Assembly (NCBI GenBank): GCA_029237695.1 | Contig: CM055265.1 | Location: 82,640,447-82,704,446 of the forward strand | DNA: 64,000 nucleotides | Origin: Conchocele bisecta | Lineage: Eukaryota; Mollusca; Bivalvia; Lucinida; Thyasiridae | Direction of reading: 5' to 3' | Shown: one piece after another, positions 32,091-43,081 of the stretch | How the letters are laid out: every line of letters begins with the position of its first letter | Numbering within the stretch: position 1 is the first letter of the stretch | Notes under the pieces: generated by a model | The model's input: the letters and a program-made list of their open reading frames with translations, nothing else | Told to the model about the DNA's origin: nothing | Databases searched by the model: none | Made by a program: the position numbers and the translations under genes

Positions 32091-33036
32091 GTTGAAATTG
32101 CCAATATACGTTCAGAAATGCTGACATCTCGGCAAGATTCTCGCAGACAGTTGTGTAATACATACCATATGACGGTAGTCGGAACCGTAAACATTTTAAA
32201 ACTAAATATTGCCAAATATTGCACATTGAGATTATAAAGATGATGACAAACATAATCTGTTTGTCCTTCCAAAGTAAATACATTGGTAACAAATGCATTG
32301 AAGGTGTATAACAATGCATACACTTATTGAAAATAATAAAACATACAGGTTCATGTGCATTCTTATGTAAAACTCTACTGGAAAATCAAGACATACATGT
32401 ATAAAAAAAGAATAAACATAAAATAAAGCTAAATAATTACACAATGACCATGGTATTGCACAGATATATTGCAGGGTGAGCGATCACTCCAAAAAAAAAA
32501 AATAATAGAAAAAATGAATCAACTACATACTGCAATAGTATACAGCGACTATTTGTGTGAGGTTCTCGAACGAAACAAATGAAAACGAATGGAAAACAAT
32601 CGTACTGTACAACTTTATGCATAGAAACGAATATCATGTGGATCTTTTGAATATCTTTCGTTTAAATACCCGGCTTCTAACTTTATAGCCGGCTTCCAAC
32701 GCATGTCGTTTCGTTTTTATCAACTCGTATCGTGCCATTTACTCGTTGCTTTCACATTGTTTTTGTTTTTTAATAAGAAAACGATGTTTTTCAAGTTGTT
32801 GGTGTAAACGTTCCAAAACAAAGAAAACATAGTTTCCTATTTAAAAAACAAAACAAACGAAAATGACGTGAAAACGAAAGGAAATTGTACGTTTGTGGAA
32901 CCAGGAACAAATCCGGGTTGTATTAAATACCATGTAATACCAACTTCAAATGATGCATGCGATTCTGAGTATTCTCATTGGCCGCGAGTAGCCACATCCG
33001 GGCATATGCCAAGCGTGTATTCATGAATAAACCCCA
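32091..33036. other. Unassigned stretch, no gene recognised
   Basis: AT-rich with several short open frames on the - strand that have no motif. Near 32880-33000 a GC-richer part, without coding signs. Confidence 0.3.
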
Positions 33037-33274
33037 GGGGGCCATTTCACTAAATTTCGTAGGACTAAAATATTCGTAAGTGCAATATTATGATAGTCTG
33101 TGGATTTCACATTAACAGTGATTTCTTGTAAACAATTATTGGATTTACATTTATTGAGCATATGCTGCATATGCAGCCTATGCTCAATAAATGTAAAGCC
33201 ATCACAATTGAAATTTCCAGACGATGCTAAATTGTCACTTACGGACATTTTAGTCATACGAAATTTAGTGAAAC
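33037..33274 (-). mobile_element. Rep-A MITE copy 11
   Basis: GGGGGCCATTTCACTAAATT to CGAAATTTAGTGAAACC, followed by Rep-B as at 12226. Confidence 0.85.
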
Positions 33275-33283
33275 CGTTGAACG

Positions 33284-33795
33284 TTTGCATCGATTTGCAT
33301 CAAAGTGTGTTTTACTCAAGAAATAATGAATAATGAATAATGCATAATTCATTTGTCATACATAATGGTAACACAATATTGCTCGAAATGGAAAGGTAAA
33401 CAGATCCATGTACAAACAACATAATGTATAAGGCCATGCCATTGTTTTTCTCTGTTAAGCGTCCACCCGGATGGCCAAAACCTACTTACATATCCGGTAA
33501 AAACAAACAAGGCCTTGGACAAAATTTATGTTAAAAACTTCCTCAACCCTTTGCAGGGATGAGGAAGTTTTTAACATAAATTTAAATTGCCGCCAAATAA
33601 TAAGAAAACACTCTTATTAAACGTATTACGTGTACATTCATGAACGGATTTAAAACTTAGACAAGTCCCAAATCAATTTTCATATTACTTCACCAGTAAA
33701 TAGTGTAAAATAGCATACACAGTTTTTTCATTTTGTTTCCATATAACCACTCTTAAAACCTACCCGCACGCGGACACTTAACAGGGGAAGAACTT
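33284..33795. repeat. Rep-B full-length copy 2
   Basis: AACGTTTGCATCGATTTGCA to CTTAACAGGGGAAGAACTTT. Same order as 12227-12750, with AACCCTTTGCAGGGATGAGG at the hairpin. Confidence 0.8.
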
Positions 33796-34842
33796 TGTAT
33801 GGCCAAAGAGATCGTATAATATATTCTTGACAAAACAAATACTATGCATGTGAATAAACCGGTATGTCGCAAGCAATAGCATGTGACAGAAATTGCACAA
33901 ACATTTAAATATATTGCACAAAAACGGCATTTCGCAGTGCAATAACACCGTGCATTAAACATCATAATACATCACACAGGTGGAAGCCTCGGACCTATAC
34001 CTCAGAAACTGCGAAATTCCCAAAAGGAACACACCCACCAATTTCCTTATATTGCTTTTCCATTTCATGTATCACGTAATTGATTGTATAGAACCTATTG
34101 GATGTACATTTGTGTCAATACTATATTTTTCGGAAATTTTAAATCGAATTGCTTTAATCAGAGGATGCTGAAACCAGAACAACTTATAATCCAGAAAATA
34201 GAAATTATCACAGAGTATAAACTGTTCTAAAACTGATGGCAGGAATGTCTTGGTTTCGGCATCCTATGATATCTAGTCACATGTAAGGGAGAGGATTTAA
34301 ATAAGCTTGCTTTCAATCCAATCCCATTTGCATAGTACTGTACATAGTAACATTGACATTGACAATGAACTTGTAAATAATATGCAAATAAAATATGTTT
34401 AAACTAATTTCCATATTAAGGTATGCTAAATCGTAATTTAAAATACGAGCCCGAGCCTTCCACCTGTGATACACTAGTGTAATGAATAGACACATGAGAC
34501 CGCTACAGAAAACACAATGTCATCAGTACAGCGTCAATGCATGATACTATGCTTATGCCATAGATATAGTCTAATTGACATTTGTGTTGATTTAGCCGCA
34601 TGATATAATTATATTCCACTTGTTGTCTGATTTCGTAAGAAACGAGGCGCATGATATATATTCCACTCGTTGACTGATTTCGTAAAACGAGGCATAGCCT
34701 CAATATTATATTAAATCATTACCCGGCATAGCCTCGTTTCTTACGAAAGCAGTAAACTCGTGTAATAACGTGTAAACATCGCAATCAGTCATCATTCATG
34801 TAAGATCATATACATATACGTATATAGACTAAAGCCATAAAG
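33796..34842. other. Unassigned stretch with two ~45-bp related blocks
   Basis: A GCCTCG..CACAGGTGGAAG / CCTTCCACCTGTGATAC pair (33976, 34455) forms a long inverted repeat of about 480 bp spacing. GGCATAGCCTCG occurs at 34690 and 34727. No gene. Confidence 0.35.
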
Positions 34843-34844
34843 GT

Positions 34845-35190
34845 ATACTTTGGTTCTCAGACACGGATGTTTGCGGAATATGACGCGGGGTGGGCGGATG
34901 TTTTAAATATATTTGTTTATGTTTCATATGTTCGTCTCTAATTTGTTTTCAAGTTGCCAGATTCATATACATGTATGATCTATAACGTTACTATAACCTT
35001 TTCAGACGTGAAAAATCACCAACTTTTTTCGCCAGACATGATTGGATTTAACATATGTTTGCATGGTAGTGTTTTTTATTGATCATGTGGCGAATTTACA
35101 GTACGATTTTATTTATCCTTGCCGATAAAATGCTTGACGCGCAGAGATTATTCTGACGCGGCGATATCTGAGAACCAAAGTACTTTTGTA
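34845..35190. mobile_element. Candidate element with ACTTTGGTTCTCAGA ends
   Basis: ATACTTTGGTTCTCAGACAC (34846) returns as TATCTGAGAACCAAAGTACT (35164-35183). The interior is AT-rich. Ends are short and single copy, so this is tentative. Confidence 0.4.
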
Positions 35191-35334
35191 TGGCCTAATA
35201 TAGAACAAATTCGTTGCATACGAAACGCACTACCTGGAGGCAAAACGCCTTCCGAAATAATACAGAAATTCAATTTGAGCCCGGATCTGATTAAAACAGA
35301 AGCCAATTATCGTATTGTGAAAATGTGGCTGTGA
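35119..35334 (+). CDS. Small open frame of unknown nature (71 codons)
   Basis: The frame has balanced codon use and a cluster of charged and polar residues (WPNIEQIRCIRNALPGGKTP), unlike nearby AT-rich noncoding DNA. It starts inside the candidate element above and runs into Rep-H, whose GTGGCTGTGA supplies the last codons and stop. I recognise no domain. It may be a remnant of a transposon or host exon, or chance. Confidence 0.15.
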   Translation: MPIKCLTRRDYSDAAISENQSTFVWPNIEQIRCIRNALPGGKTPSEIIQKFNLSPDLIKTEANYRIVKMWL

Positions 35335-35405
35335 CGGGAGAAATGAGGTTTATTGCATAGTGGCCAATCTATTTAGCTCCTGATCTGTGACTGGAGAAAT
35401 GGGTA
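35326..35405. repeat. Rep-H fragment (5' third, doubled)
   Basis: GTGGCTGTGACGGGAGAAAT and, 65 bp on, CTGTGACTGGAGAAATGGG. Confidence 0.65.
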
Positions 35406-35413
35406 TATGAACT

Positions 35414-35515
35414 ACAGTGGGGTCAGCGTGTAAGTGCACACACGAACGAACACGACAGGTTGGAACCAACCTGTCGTGTTCGTTCGTGTGTGCACTTACA
35501 CGCTGACCCCACTGT
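35414..35515. mobile_element. Perfect 50-bp-arm palindrome
   Basis: Positions 35414-35463 and 35466-35515 are exact reverse complements, separated by AA. Ends ACAGTGGGG / CCCCACTGT; the arm includes GTGTAAGTGCACACACGAAC. No mismatch in 50 pairs. Confidence 0.95.
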
Positions 35516-35762
35516 ATGCGGCCAATGTAGCTCCTGATATGCGATGGGAGAAATGGCGATTCTAAAACGTATGGCCAGTATACCCCATAGCCTAATAGTT
35601 GACATTTGCGGACACCTAACTGCAAAAATCTTCCTGTATCGTCCGTTAGGGGCCGTACAAGGACAATACTGGTGTTCAATGATGATCAGATCCGGCCGCA
35701 TCATACTGTTTAAAAGTAAAGGGTTGTGCAACAGTAACACATATGTACAATCGTGTAATAAC

Positions 35763-35974
35763 ATACCGTATTTATTCTAATAAACGCTCCCGGGGCTATG
35801 CAATTCGTGGGGATCAAAACGCGAAAAATTGGATAAAAATATGTTATTTTCACATACAAAAGCCATTCAAGACAATGTTTTTTTGTATGTGAAAATAACA
35901 TATATTTAGAATGCAAATATGGAGGGTAAGGCTACTATTGGAGAAGGGGCAACTATTAGAATAAATACGGTATT
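35763..35974. mobile_element. 212-bp fold-back with ATACCGTATTTATTCTAATA ends
   Basis: Right end TATTAGAATAAATACGGTAT is exactly complementary. Inner ATATGTTATTTTCACATACA / TGTATGTGAAAATAACATAT. Similar ends are, from memory, common in aquatic invertebrate and fish genomes. Confidence 0.8.
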
Positions 35975-36044
35975 AATTCATTGCTGATAATTATAATACT
36001 AGATAAAGCAAAGTTAAACAAAGCACGAATACATGTATGTATCG

Positions 36045-36227
36045 TTGTGGCTGGAGACATGGGGCTTATACAAAGAGTGACACTGCAACCAGCGTAGTCC
36101 CAGATCAGCATGTGCATCCGCACAGTCTGATCAGTATCTGCACTGTTCCTTAGCTGCGGGAGTGTGCTAGCTTATTAAACGTTTATTTGTTCACAAGTTG
36201 CATGAGCCCCATGAGTCACAGTCACAT
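36045..36227. mobile_element. Rep-H copy
   Basis: GTGGCTGGAGACATGGGGCT to GAGTCACAGTCACAT; inner ACCAGCGTAGTCCCAGATCA, as in the palindrome at 60799. Confidence 0.75.
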
Positions 36228-36257
36228 ATGCATTATCAAAACAGAACGTCCTTATAA

Positions 36258-36476
36258 TTGAGACACGCCATGTCATTTTGTACCTTTTACCGAAATTTAC
36301 AATATTTTTCATAAATGGCGTCAAAAGTTGACACAATTTTCAGAGTACATGCGGCATGTACTCTGAAAGTTTTGTCAAATTTTGACCTTATTTATGAACA
36401 ATATTGTAACTTTTGTAAACGTATTTCATGAAATTACGCAGATGTCCGAAGGTACAAAATCACATGGCGTGTCTAT
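36258..36476. mobile_element. Rep-L copy
   Basis: TGAGACACGCCATGTCATTT / AAATCACATGGCGTGTCTA; the centre GAGTACATGCGGCATGTACT is a tight palindrome; left arm deleted for ~45 bp relative to 15723. Confidence 0.8.
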
Positions 36477-36674
36477 TTTTAGCTTTTTGGCCACTCGGTA
36501 CTGAGAAACAACAATGAGTATTTTTGGCATCTTCTTAAACATAACAACTCCGCAACTGTATTCCAAAATCGTCGACCATCCACCGTCACGTGGATAGCTT
36601 CAGAATCTGGGGTCCGTTTCACTAAACTTCGTACGACTAAGAAGTTCGTGAGTGCAAACTTGCAATTTAGAATA

Positions 36675-36741
36675 CAGTGGAACCCATTTAAACCGGACAC
36701 ACTGGGTACCCCATTGTGTTTAATTTAGATGGGTTTCAATG
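36675..36741. mobile_element. Rep-Q micro-MITE (67 bp)
   Basis: CAGTGGAACCCATTTAAACC to GGGTTTCAATG, flanked by TA on each side. Confidence 0.75.
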
Positions 36742-36797
36742 TAATTCATTTCATTGTTACAACGAATTACAACAAATAGTCATCGAGTGCTTAATTA

Positions 36798-36867
36798 CAG
36801 TGGAATCCCTCTAAACCGGACACCCTGGGGAGGTCCCCAGGGTGTCCGGTTTAGAGAGGTTCCACTG
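36798..36867. mobile_element. Rep-Q micro-MITE (70 bp, near-perfect palindrome)
   Basis: CAGTGGAATCCCTCTAAACC / GGTTTAGAGAGGTTCCACTG with TA target duplication. Tip GGGGAGGTCCCC. Confidence 0.85.
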
Positions 36868-37659
36868 TAACATTTCCACTGACAACATTTTAGTGGATGT
36901 ATCCACATGTAATTATGTGTACATATAGGCGGAAAATGGTAGCATTAGTTAGTCCTATTAATGTGAGAATTTTTTTTGTCGCACGAAGTTTCGTGAAACG
37001 GGCCCCAGATTACATAACATTTATAATAGAGCAAAGCCTCCCTTCCTTTTGGCACGTGCAACAACGTCATATTTGAAACTGAAGGGGTCAGGGTAAAACA
37101 TTGGGGCTGACCCCTTCAACAGTATGCAGGCAAACAGCTGACCAACTGTTTTGTTTAAATAACACTTAACAATGTGCACACAGGAATGTTTTGTAAACAA
37201 TATGCATGTCAATTTTAGCGAAACTGGTGTTGCAATTTGGAAATATTTCATAACAATGTTGTTCAATTGCTGTGAAATGATCTCAAATGATCGTGACCAT
37301 TTGCAAAATAAATCAAGATTGTGTTCGGCAGGAAATCGTGATTCTATATACATGTAGTACATTCTATGCATATGTATACAATTTCATATTCGGGCTCATG
37401 TTCTATTTCTTCCAGTTAAGCAATCGAATTTTATATTACTGTCAATACTATACATGTGTGCCGAGTAAACCAACCCTGTTTCAGGGTCGTCGGATAAGTT
37501 CCCAGGGCTCCAGATAAGAAATTAGTAATTGAGTATTGTAACTCCATCATATCTGAAGCAATCGGGTATTTCGAAATTTTAATCGGGTAAAATAAAATCA
37601 CTCTACTGTTTACACATCAACAGACAGCAAGTACTGAATAGTTTGCTTCGAAATGAAAA

Positions 37660-37722
37660 CATGTCTTGGCATTTCATTATAATTGTCTCCTTGGAGACAA
37701 TTCTAATGAAATACCAAAATGT
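37660..37722. repeat. 63-bp hairpin
   Basis: ACATGTCTTGGCATTTCATT / AATGAAATACCAAAATGT; tip TCTCCTTGGAGA. Confidence 0.75.
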
Positions 37723-37913
37723 GTAAGAAAATATGCTATATTTGTGGTCTGTTTATTGTTTTCTGCAGCATGGTAAAGGTATCACAAATGTTTCATTGCT
37801 TTTTGATGCTCGCCACTTCCAATTTTAATTGGGTATTTAAGCAAATACGCAACTTATCTGGAGCTCTGGTTCCGGCGATTGTCGGACTAATACTTGTAAA
37901 CAAAAATATGATT

Positions 37914-37919
37914 TTTATT
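37914..37919 (-). terminator. Candidate poly(A) signal for scratch
   Basis: First AATAAA on the - strand after the scratch stop, about 310 nt downstream. Positional inference only. Confidence 0.3.
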
Positions 37920-38079
37920 GAAATATTCACTTATAGAAAACAGACGGTAAAAAATGTCGTGATTATTATAATGTAAACATGAACTATGCATTTTCCATTC
38001 TGTTGATTTTAACATGGATTTTCGGTTTTACAAATTTACATTAACATTTATAAATAGTTTTGTCCGCAGGTTCTCATGA

Positions 38080-38147
38080 AAAGGTGTATGTTGTTACGAC
38101 TCAGTTGAATCGACGGTTCAACTGAGTGGTAACTACATACACTTTGA
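38080..38147. mobile_element. Rep-P palindrome copy 2, in the scratch 3' flank
   Basis: AGGTGTATGTTGTTACGACT and GAGTGGTAACTACATACACT; shorter tip (AATCGACGGTT). About 80-150 nt past the scratch stop, so probably in its 3' untranslated region. Confidence 0.75.
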
Positions 38148-38227
38148 GTTGTGGTGGTGGGGTGCACCCCCTGCCTTCCTTCGCCGGACCAATTAAGCTT
38201 CCGACGCCACTGTGTTTCTTCTACGAA

Positions 38228-39012
38228 TCATTCAAACTTACGTTCGTTCATCTCTATAAAGCTTTCATCCGAGCATACAGACGAGTCCCCGTCTTCTTTA
38301 ATGCACGCCGACTCGTAGTGCTTGTTTAAATACGATTTGAGCGCGAACGACTTGTTGCACCGCTTGCAGTTATAGCTTTTGAAGGCCGAGTGCGTTTGCA
38401 TGTGCGCGCGCAGGTTGCTCCGGTCGGCGAACGCCTTCCCACAATGCGCGCATCCATAAGGCTTTTCGCCCGTATGCGACCGGAAGTGACCCTGAAGGAG
38501 CCATGGTCGCGAGAACGCCTTCCCGCAGACGTCGCATTTGTGTTTCAACTCGTGCGTCAACATGTGCATGGAGAGCGCCGGCATGCTGACGTACGCTTTA
38601 CTGCAGTGCGGGCACTTCTTCGCCAGCTTACTATCGATGCTCCTGTGGGTTTGTTTATGGCGGGAAAGGTTGCTGGAGGTCGCGTAGTCCTTTCCACAGT
38701 CGTTGCATGTGTAACGCTGTTTCCCGCGCTTGTCGGTGGTTGTCGTCGTGGCACCACGTGATCGCCCGTCGCTGACGAAGAACGCGTCGTAAGTGTAGCC
38801 AATCGTTAGGCCGTTTGCGAAATTATTCTTCTGGAATTGACGGATGATGTTCGCGGCTATGGCTTTGTTTTCTGCTGTAATGGCGGCCTTGTCGTCTGCT
38901 ACGTGTCTGTAATCTTGCACGGGACCGTCTGCTACTTTAGCTTCCTCATGTACGTGGACTTGATTTGCACTTTCTTGTGGAAGAGAAGGGCTCACGACGT
39001 CATGGATGTAAC
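38228..39012 (-). CDS. scrt: Scratch zinc-finger repressor, coding exon 2 (five C2H2-type fingers)
   Basis: Encodes residues 52-312 of Scratch, a nuclear Snail-superfamily repressor that binds CAACAGGTG E-boxes and supports neuronal fate. An acceptor (TGTATTTGTAG, - strand) ends at 39013; two bases complete a Gly codon and the frame continues [10 protein letters not shown]. The Scratch-specific [10 protein letters not shown] lies at residues 128-137. Fingers: C154/C157/H170/H174 ([13 protein letters not shown]), C185/C188/H201/H205 ([13 protein letters not shown]), C211/C214/H227/H231 ([13 protein letters not shown]), C239/C242/H255/H259 ([13 protein letters not shown]), and C267/C270/H283/C288, ending NKHYESAC. 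All ligands are present. HTGEKPYGC links fingers 3 and 4. CpG-rich and GC-rich against an AT-rich background. The frame does not start at 38995, where the codon is GTG. A GTAAGT lies 13 nt before the stop, a possible unused donor. Confidence 0.96.
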
Positions 39013-39253
39013 CTACAAATACACAATAGCATTTGTACTATATCCACCAAAATACCCAAATGGCACTAACATACTGACCATCTGTTCAAACGCCTGTGGT
39101 CCTAGTCAGCTACAGGATGACTCTGAATAACAAGAGTTCTACATTCTACCATGAAACTAGTGTGGGCATACATATACATTTACATATTGCCATATGTATG
39201 CAACTAGTTAATTATTATACAGTTCAACCTCTCTAACGGACACCCTGGGAGGG

Positions 39254-39398
39254 TGGATTTACATTTATTGAGCATAGACTACATATGCGGCCTACATGTA
39301 TAACCAATAAATGTAAATCCATGAATTGAAATTTCCAGACGATTCTAAATTTGCACTTACGAACAGTTTAGTCGTACGAAGTTTACTGAAACGGCTCC
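39254..39398 (-). mobile_element. Rep-A right-half copy
   Basis: GTGGATTTACATTTATTGAG through GTTTACTGAAACGG; the left terminal arm is missing. It follows a Rep-Q-like end (CCTCTCTAACGGACACCCTG) at 39227. Confidence 0.75.
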
Positions 39399-39544
39399 AA
39401 GGTATACATTGCATGTGCACTCCAAAACATGTGTTTATATGTATTTTTTGTATAGCAAGCCCCGACTCATTGTCTTAAGAGATAAACTATTGTTAACTTA
39501 AACATTAACCGCGCTAACCTGGCTTTCTGAGTATACTATATTAA

Positions 39545-40026
39545 TTTAAAGGTACATGCCCACTCAGGAATTAAATAAGTGTATAATTGTGTCACTATTC
39601 CACCAATTCTAAAGATTACCAGTGCCCTCTATGCAGATATAATTATTTAGTAATATTTATTTTGCTGATAGTGACTCGCGTTGGTATCAGGCTACATATG
39701 TTCATATGCAAATGAGGCATGATATTTTTTAATTATTTATACTAATTAAATGAGTCAACTGAAAAAATAATATTTTCGACAGATTATAAAGTATGATCAT
39801 TACACATCAAACAATAAATACAGAGAATAAATAGTAATGTCCGTTAACATTTCAAGGAAACACGGTTATCGCCCCTGATATAAGTGTGGAAATTTACGTC
39901 TGATATAACATGTATAATAATGCCAATCAATACGTGGAGTAATGGTGGAATAGTGACACAATTATACACTTATGTAATTGCTATAAAGAACAGTGTGTGC
40001 CTACTGAGTGGGCATGTACCTTTAAG
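39545..40026 (+). mobile_element. Rep-F full-length copy
   Basis: TTAAAGGTACATGCCCACTC to GTGGGCATGTACCTTTAAG, the best-matched TIR pair of the family. About 25 bp of the left subterminal region is deleted. Confidence 0.85.
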
Positions 40027-40207
40027 AACAGTTCTGCCGTATACTATTTTCTGTTTTCAATACTTGTTGCATCTGCCCTTATTATTAACAAAATCAGTCA
40101 TTTTAATACAGCTGTCGTCTGAACATCAATTGTTCACTAATACAAAGTCATGGCGATCGTTTGAAAGTATTAATAAATATAATAGCCGATTAAATTTTGT
40201 ATTTAGT

Positions 40208-40568
40208 TATAATTCCAGCAAAAAAATATTTACACAATTCCCTAACATTTGATTGGTCCGTAGCAAGTCGATGTCCAAAATTTATATCCCAGTAAACTCC
40301 CATGCCGAACTACTTTCCGTAACCGTGAGGCGCAGTTAAAATAATTCTTAAGAAAACGGAAAATAAACACATTTTCTTTATGAATTTATTTCAAATGCTG
40401 GACTTATAAGGAATGAATGGCCTTTTTGTGGAATTTTTCGGGGATATAAACTTGTAAAAGTCGCGGGAATACTGGACGAGGCCTTCCGGCCTTCGTCCAG
40501 TATTCCCGCGACTTTTCCAAGTTTATACCCCGATAAATTCCACAAAAAGGCCATTCATTCCTATAATA
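40208..40568 (+). repeat. Rep-C copy 2 (intact hairpin)
   Basis: Tail with CTAACATTTGATTGGTCCGT and AACTACTTTCCGTAACCGTG, then the hairpin GTCGCGGGAATACTGGACGA / TCGTCCAGTATTCCCGCGAC with tip GGCCTTCCGGCC. Confidence 0.85.
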
Positions 40569-40674
40569 CATTCTAATAATACATAATAGAGCCACCGATC
40601 AATTCAGATTGATGGTGCGAAACCACCGTAGTTCACAACGTTCATTATTAGCATTTGTACAGGTATTTAATTTG

Positions 40675-41094
40675 TATGTGGCTTTCTCTGGAGAAATGGG
40701 GTTTATAGTATTTTGGACAAAGTATTGGTTCTGATGAAATAGCACACTCTTTTAGTTTGATAGCGATATATATTGCATGTTAGAAGTATGGCGGGTGTTT
40801 CATTGATGAAATGGTGAATAGTGCAGATCCTGATCAGACTTAGAAACAAAATTACTACCTCGCTACGAAAACCCTCCTCTTTGATAAACATATCGTCGGC
40901 AGTATCAAATAATACCACACTGCTGTAGCCTGATAGCGATATATATACCTTGTTAGAAGCATGGCGGGTGTTTCATTAAATGAATGGTGAACAGTGCAGA
41001 TCCTGATCAGCCTGTGCGGATGCACAGGCTGATCTGGATATACACTGTTCGCAACACCCATAAGCACCATTTCCTCAGTCACAGCCGCATGATG
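40675..41094. mobile_element. Rep-H copy with internal duplication
   Basis: A ~120-bp inner block (TAGCGATATATAT.GCATGTTAGAAG to GTGCAGATCCTGATCAG) occurs twice, at about 40757-40838 and 40933-41010. Hairpin CAGCCTGTGCGGATGCACAG. Right end CATTTCCTCAGTCACAGCCG. Confidence 0.75.
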
Positions 41095-41322
41095 AGAATT
41101 CAATTTGAAAAAATATCAGCTTGAATGCAACCAGTGAAGCAGATAAAAGCAACAGCAAAACGTCTAAATGACAAGACACCAGTCTTCATCCTTTCAATTT
41201 GTTTACCGTCTTTAGTAATACCTTTGGTATGACGGAAAGAAAGGTAAAATGGAATCAAAGTGATGCGCAATAAATGTTTGCTGTAAATAGTTTCTCTCTC
41301 GCGGTAATATCAGCGATTGCAT

Positions 41323-41962
41323 TAAAGGTACATGCCCACGCAGCAGGTTACACTGTACTACTATTTTTCATTGTCTGTCATGCCTTATATGAGCCATTTG
41401 TTTACCCACTAACGAGTTATTTTTAATTACGGCGCGTGTTAATTGGTGTTAAATCGCATTTTATATGCCGCGACCAGAAAGGGTATTTTCCGACCTCGTG
41501 CTATTTTTACCAATACGCGTCACGTGACACGGTCAATCATATCACATCTTTGACATGCGCAGTGAAATATCGGAAGTTGAGAAGAAAAATCTCTGTTCAA
41601 GTCCAAATCTAAATCTCCACGTAACTCTTTCCATTTGGTGATCTGGTCGCCAATATTAACCACTCTCTGTACTGCCTGTCACTCAGACATTTCGCCTTTT
41701 TTTTTTGGCCGACACCTTTTCATACAATTTCCGTCCTGGACATTTCGACATGTTGATATTCTTGTTTACATATTGGGAAGCCTACTGGCGCGCGTAGTAT
41801 AATGCGCATGCGCATCGCAAGCCGTGATGTGAAAGTCGTTGTCCCCGTACATTATCAAAATAGACTGTTACCGCCGCGCGTCGCTAACAGTACATTGATA
41901 ATTAATAAATGATTATATTTGTATAGCGGGCAATCGTAATTTTTTAGAACTGGTGCTAAGCT
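41323..41962 (-). mobile_element. Rep-F ends around an unrelated CpG-rich interior
   Basis: The left end TTAAAGGTACATGCCCACGC (41323) and right part ATTAATAAATGATTATATTT..GTATAGCGGGCAATCG (41898-41940) are Rep-F in one orientation. The 540 bp between do not match the usual Rep-F interior. Confidence 0.5.
41400..41880. promoter_or_regulatory. Candidate CpG-rich regulatory block in the scratch intron
   Basis: Contains GTCACGTGAC (41519-41528), a palindromic CACGTG E-box, and TGCGCATGCGCA (41803-41814), the full consensus of NRF-1-type sites. Local CpG density is higher than in flanking intron. Function is inferred from motifs only. Confidence 0.35.
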
Positions 41963-42041
41963 AGAAATGACAATATAATTTTGCAAAACGTCTGACATGA
42001 TATGCAAATGTGAAGGTATACGGTGAAATGATAATTATAAG

Positions 42042-42174
42042 GTTCGACCATGTCCAGCCGTGGGTAAACGTTTGCCGTGGCACGAGGGAACTGTTTGAAC
42101 CCCGATGCCGTAGGCCGCCAGTTCAAACAGTTCCCGAGTGCCACGGCTTTACCCACAACTGGACATGGTCGAAC
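42042..42174. mobile_element. 133-bp fold-back
   Basis: GTTCGACCATGTCCAGCCGT / ACTGGACATGGTCGAAC and GGGAACTGTTTGAAC / GTTCAAACAGTTCCC; tip GATGCCGTAGGCC. A four-base CGTT is lost from one arm. Confidence 0.8.
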
Positions 42175-43080
42175 GTTATTGTTACATTTCCGTCGGAAAT
42201 ATCGTGTAATTTGAGCATATATGCATTTACTTTCGCTACTTTGATAATCCGTTTCATTCAAACAGCTGATTTACATATACATATTCCGGGGCCGCAGTAA
42301 ACGTCGCATGATGCAGCAACATCAATTTCAAAATTTCCGTGCGACCGTTGTGAATTAATCTGGTGATGTAATGGCGCGTTCTATTAACGCCATGAGATAC
42401 ATGTATTACGTAGGTGTTGGCTTGGCCCCGGAATGAGCACTGTTTACAGCCATGGTCAAACATGCACGCACTATACGTTTGAACATGCCTGTGAGCGGTG
42501 TCGAACAACGGCAGTCATATAACAATATTAGTTTATGTCAACGTTTTCGACTGAAAACTGGCCATTGTGACAATGCCAAGCCAGGAAGAATAACCATACA
42601 AATACATGTATGCTTCGATGAAGCATCATATAAACTAGAATATGACAGGCAGATGAGTTCGTATGGGAAATTATCTATCCACGTGGTCCACATCACGTGT
42701 AACGTGACGCGTGTTTGAATTAACGAGCATTTTTCATGACCCCACCAGTGACAACACATTCTGCTTTGCATTAAGCCTTGACTTGACCATGCTTTGCATA
42801 TAAACAAGAATTATACTTCGAGGAAGCAAACACATCAACAAGTCCCTCTCTAGCAACGGATACATATATGTGCGACCTGTTTGCACGATATTCACCAGCG
42901 TTGTCTAATGATCGGAGAACAGTAATGGATTACACATCTATGCAAATTTAAAGACCACCTGTTCTGCTGGTAGAGTGCGTATGGCGTCTCTCGCTAGGAA
43001 AATGGCACTAGCGCATTGACACACTTACTCAGCTTTAGCATTTCGTTTTTTTCGTTAGCATGAGCTTGGATACAATTTAA
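42175..43080. other. Unassigned intron stretch
   Basis: No repeat or exon recognised. GTCCACATCACGTGTAACGT near 42685 holds a CACGTG-type E-box. Confidence 0.3.
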
Positions 43081-43081
43081 G

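Larger units (their letters stand above)
36608..37007 (+). mobile_element. Rep-A copy split by two Rep-Q insertions
   Basis: The left end GGGGTCCGTTTCACTAAACT and right end GAAGTTTCGTGAAACGGGCC are 400 bp apart because two Rep-Q elements and other sequence lie between. The central hairpin is not visible. Confidence 0.65.

Noticed and set aside
38390..38802. Open frames antisense or out of frame to the zinc-finger exon
   Set aside because: Shadows of the scratch coding sequence.
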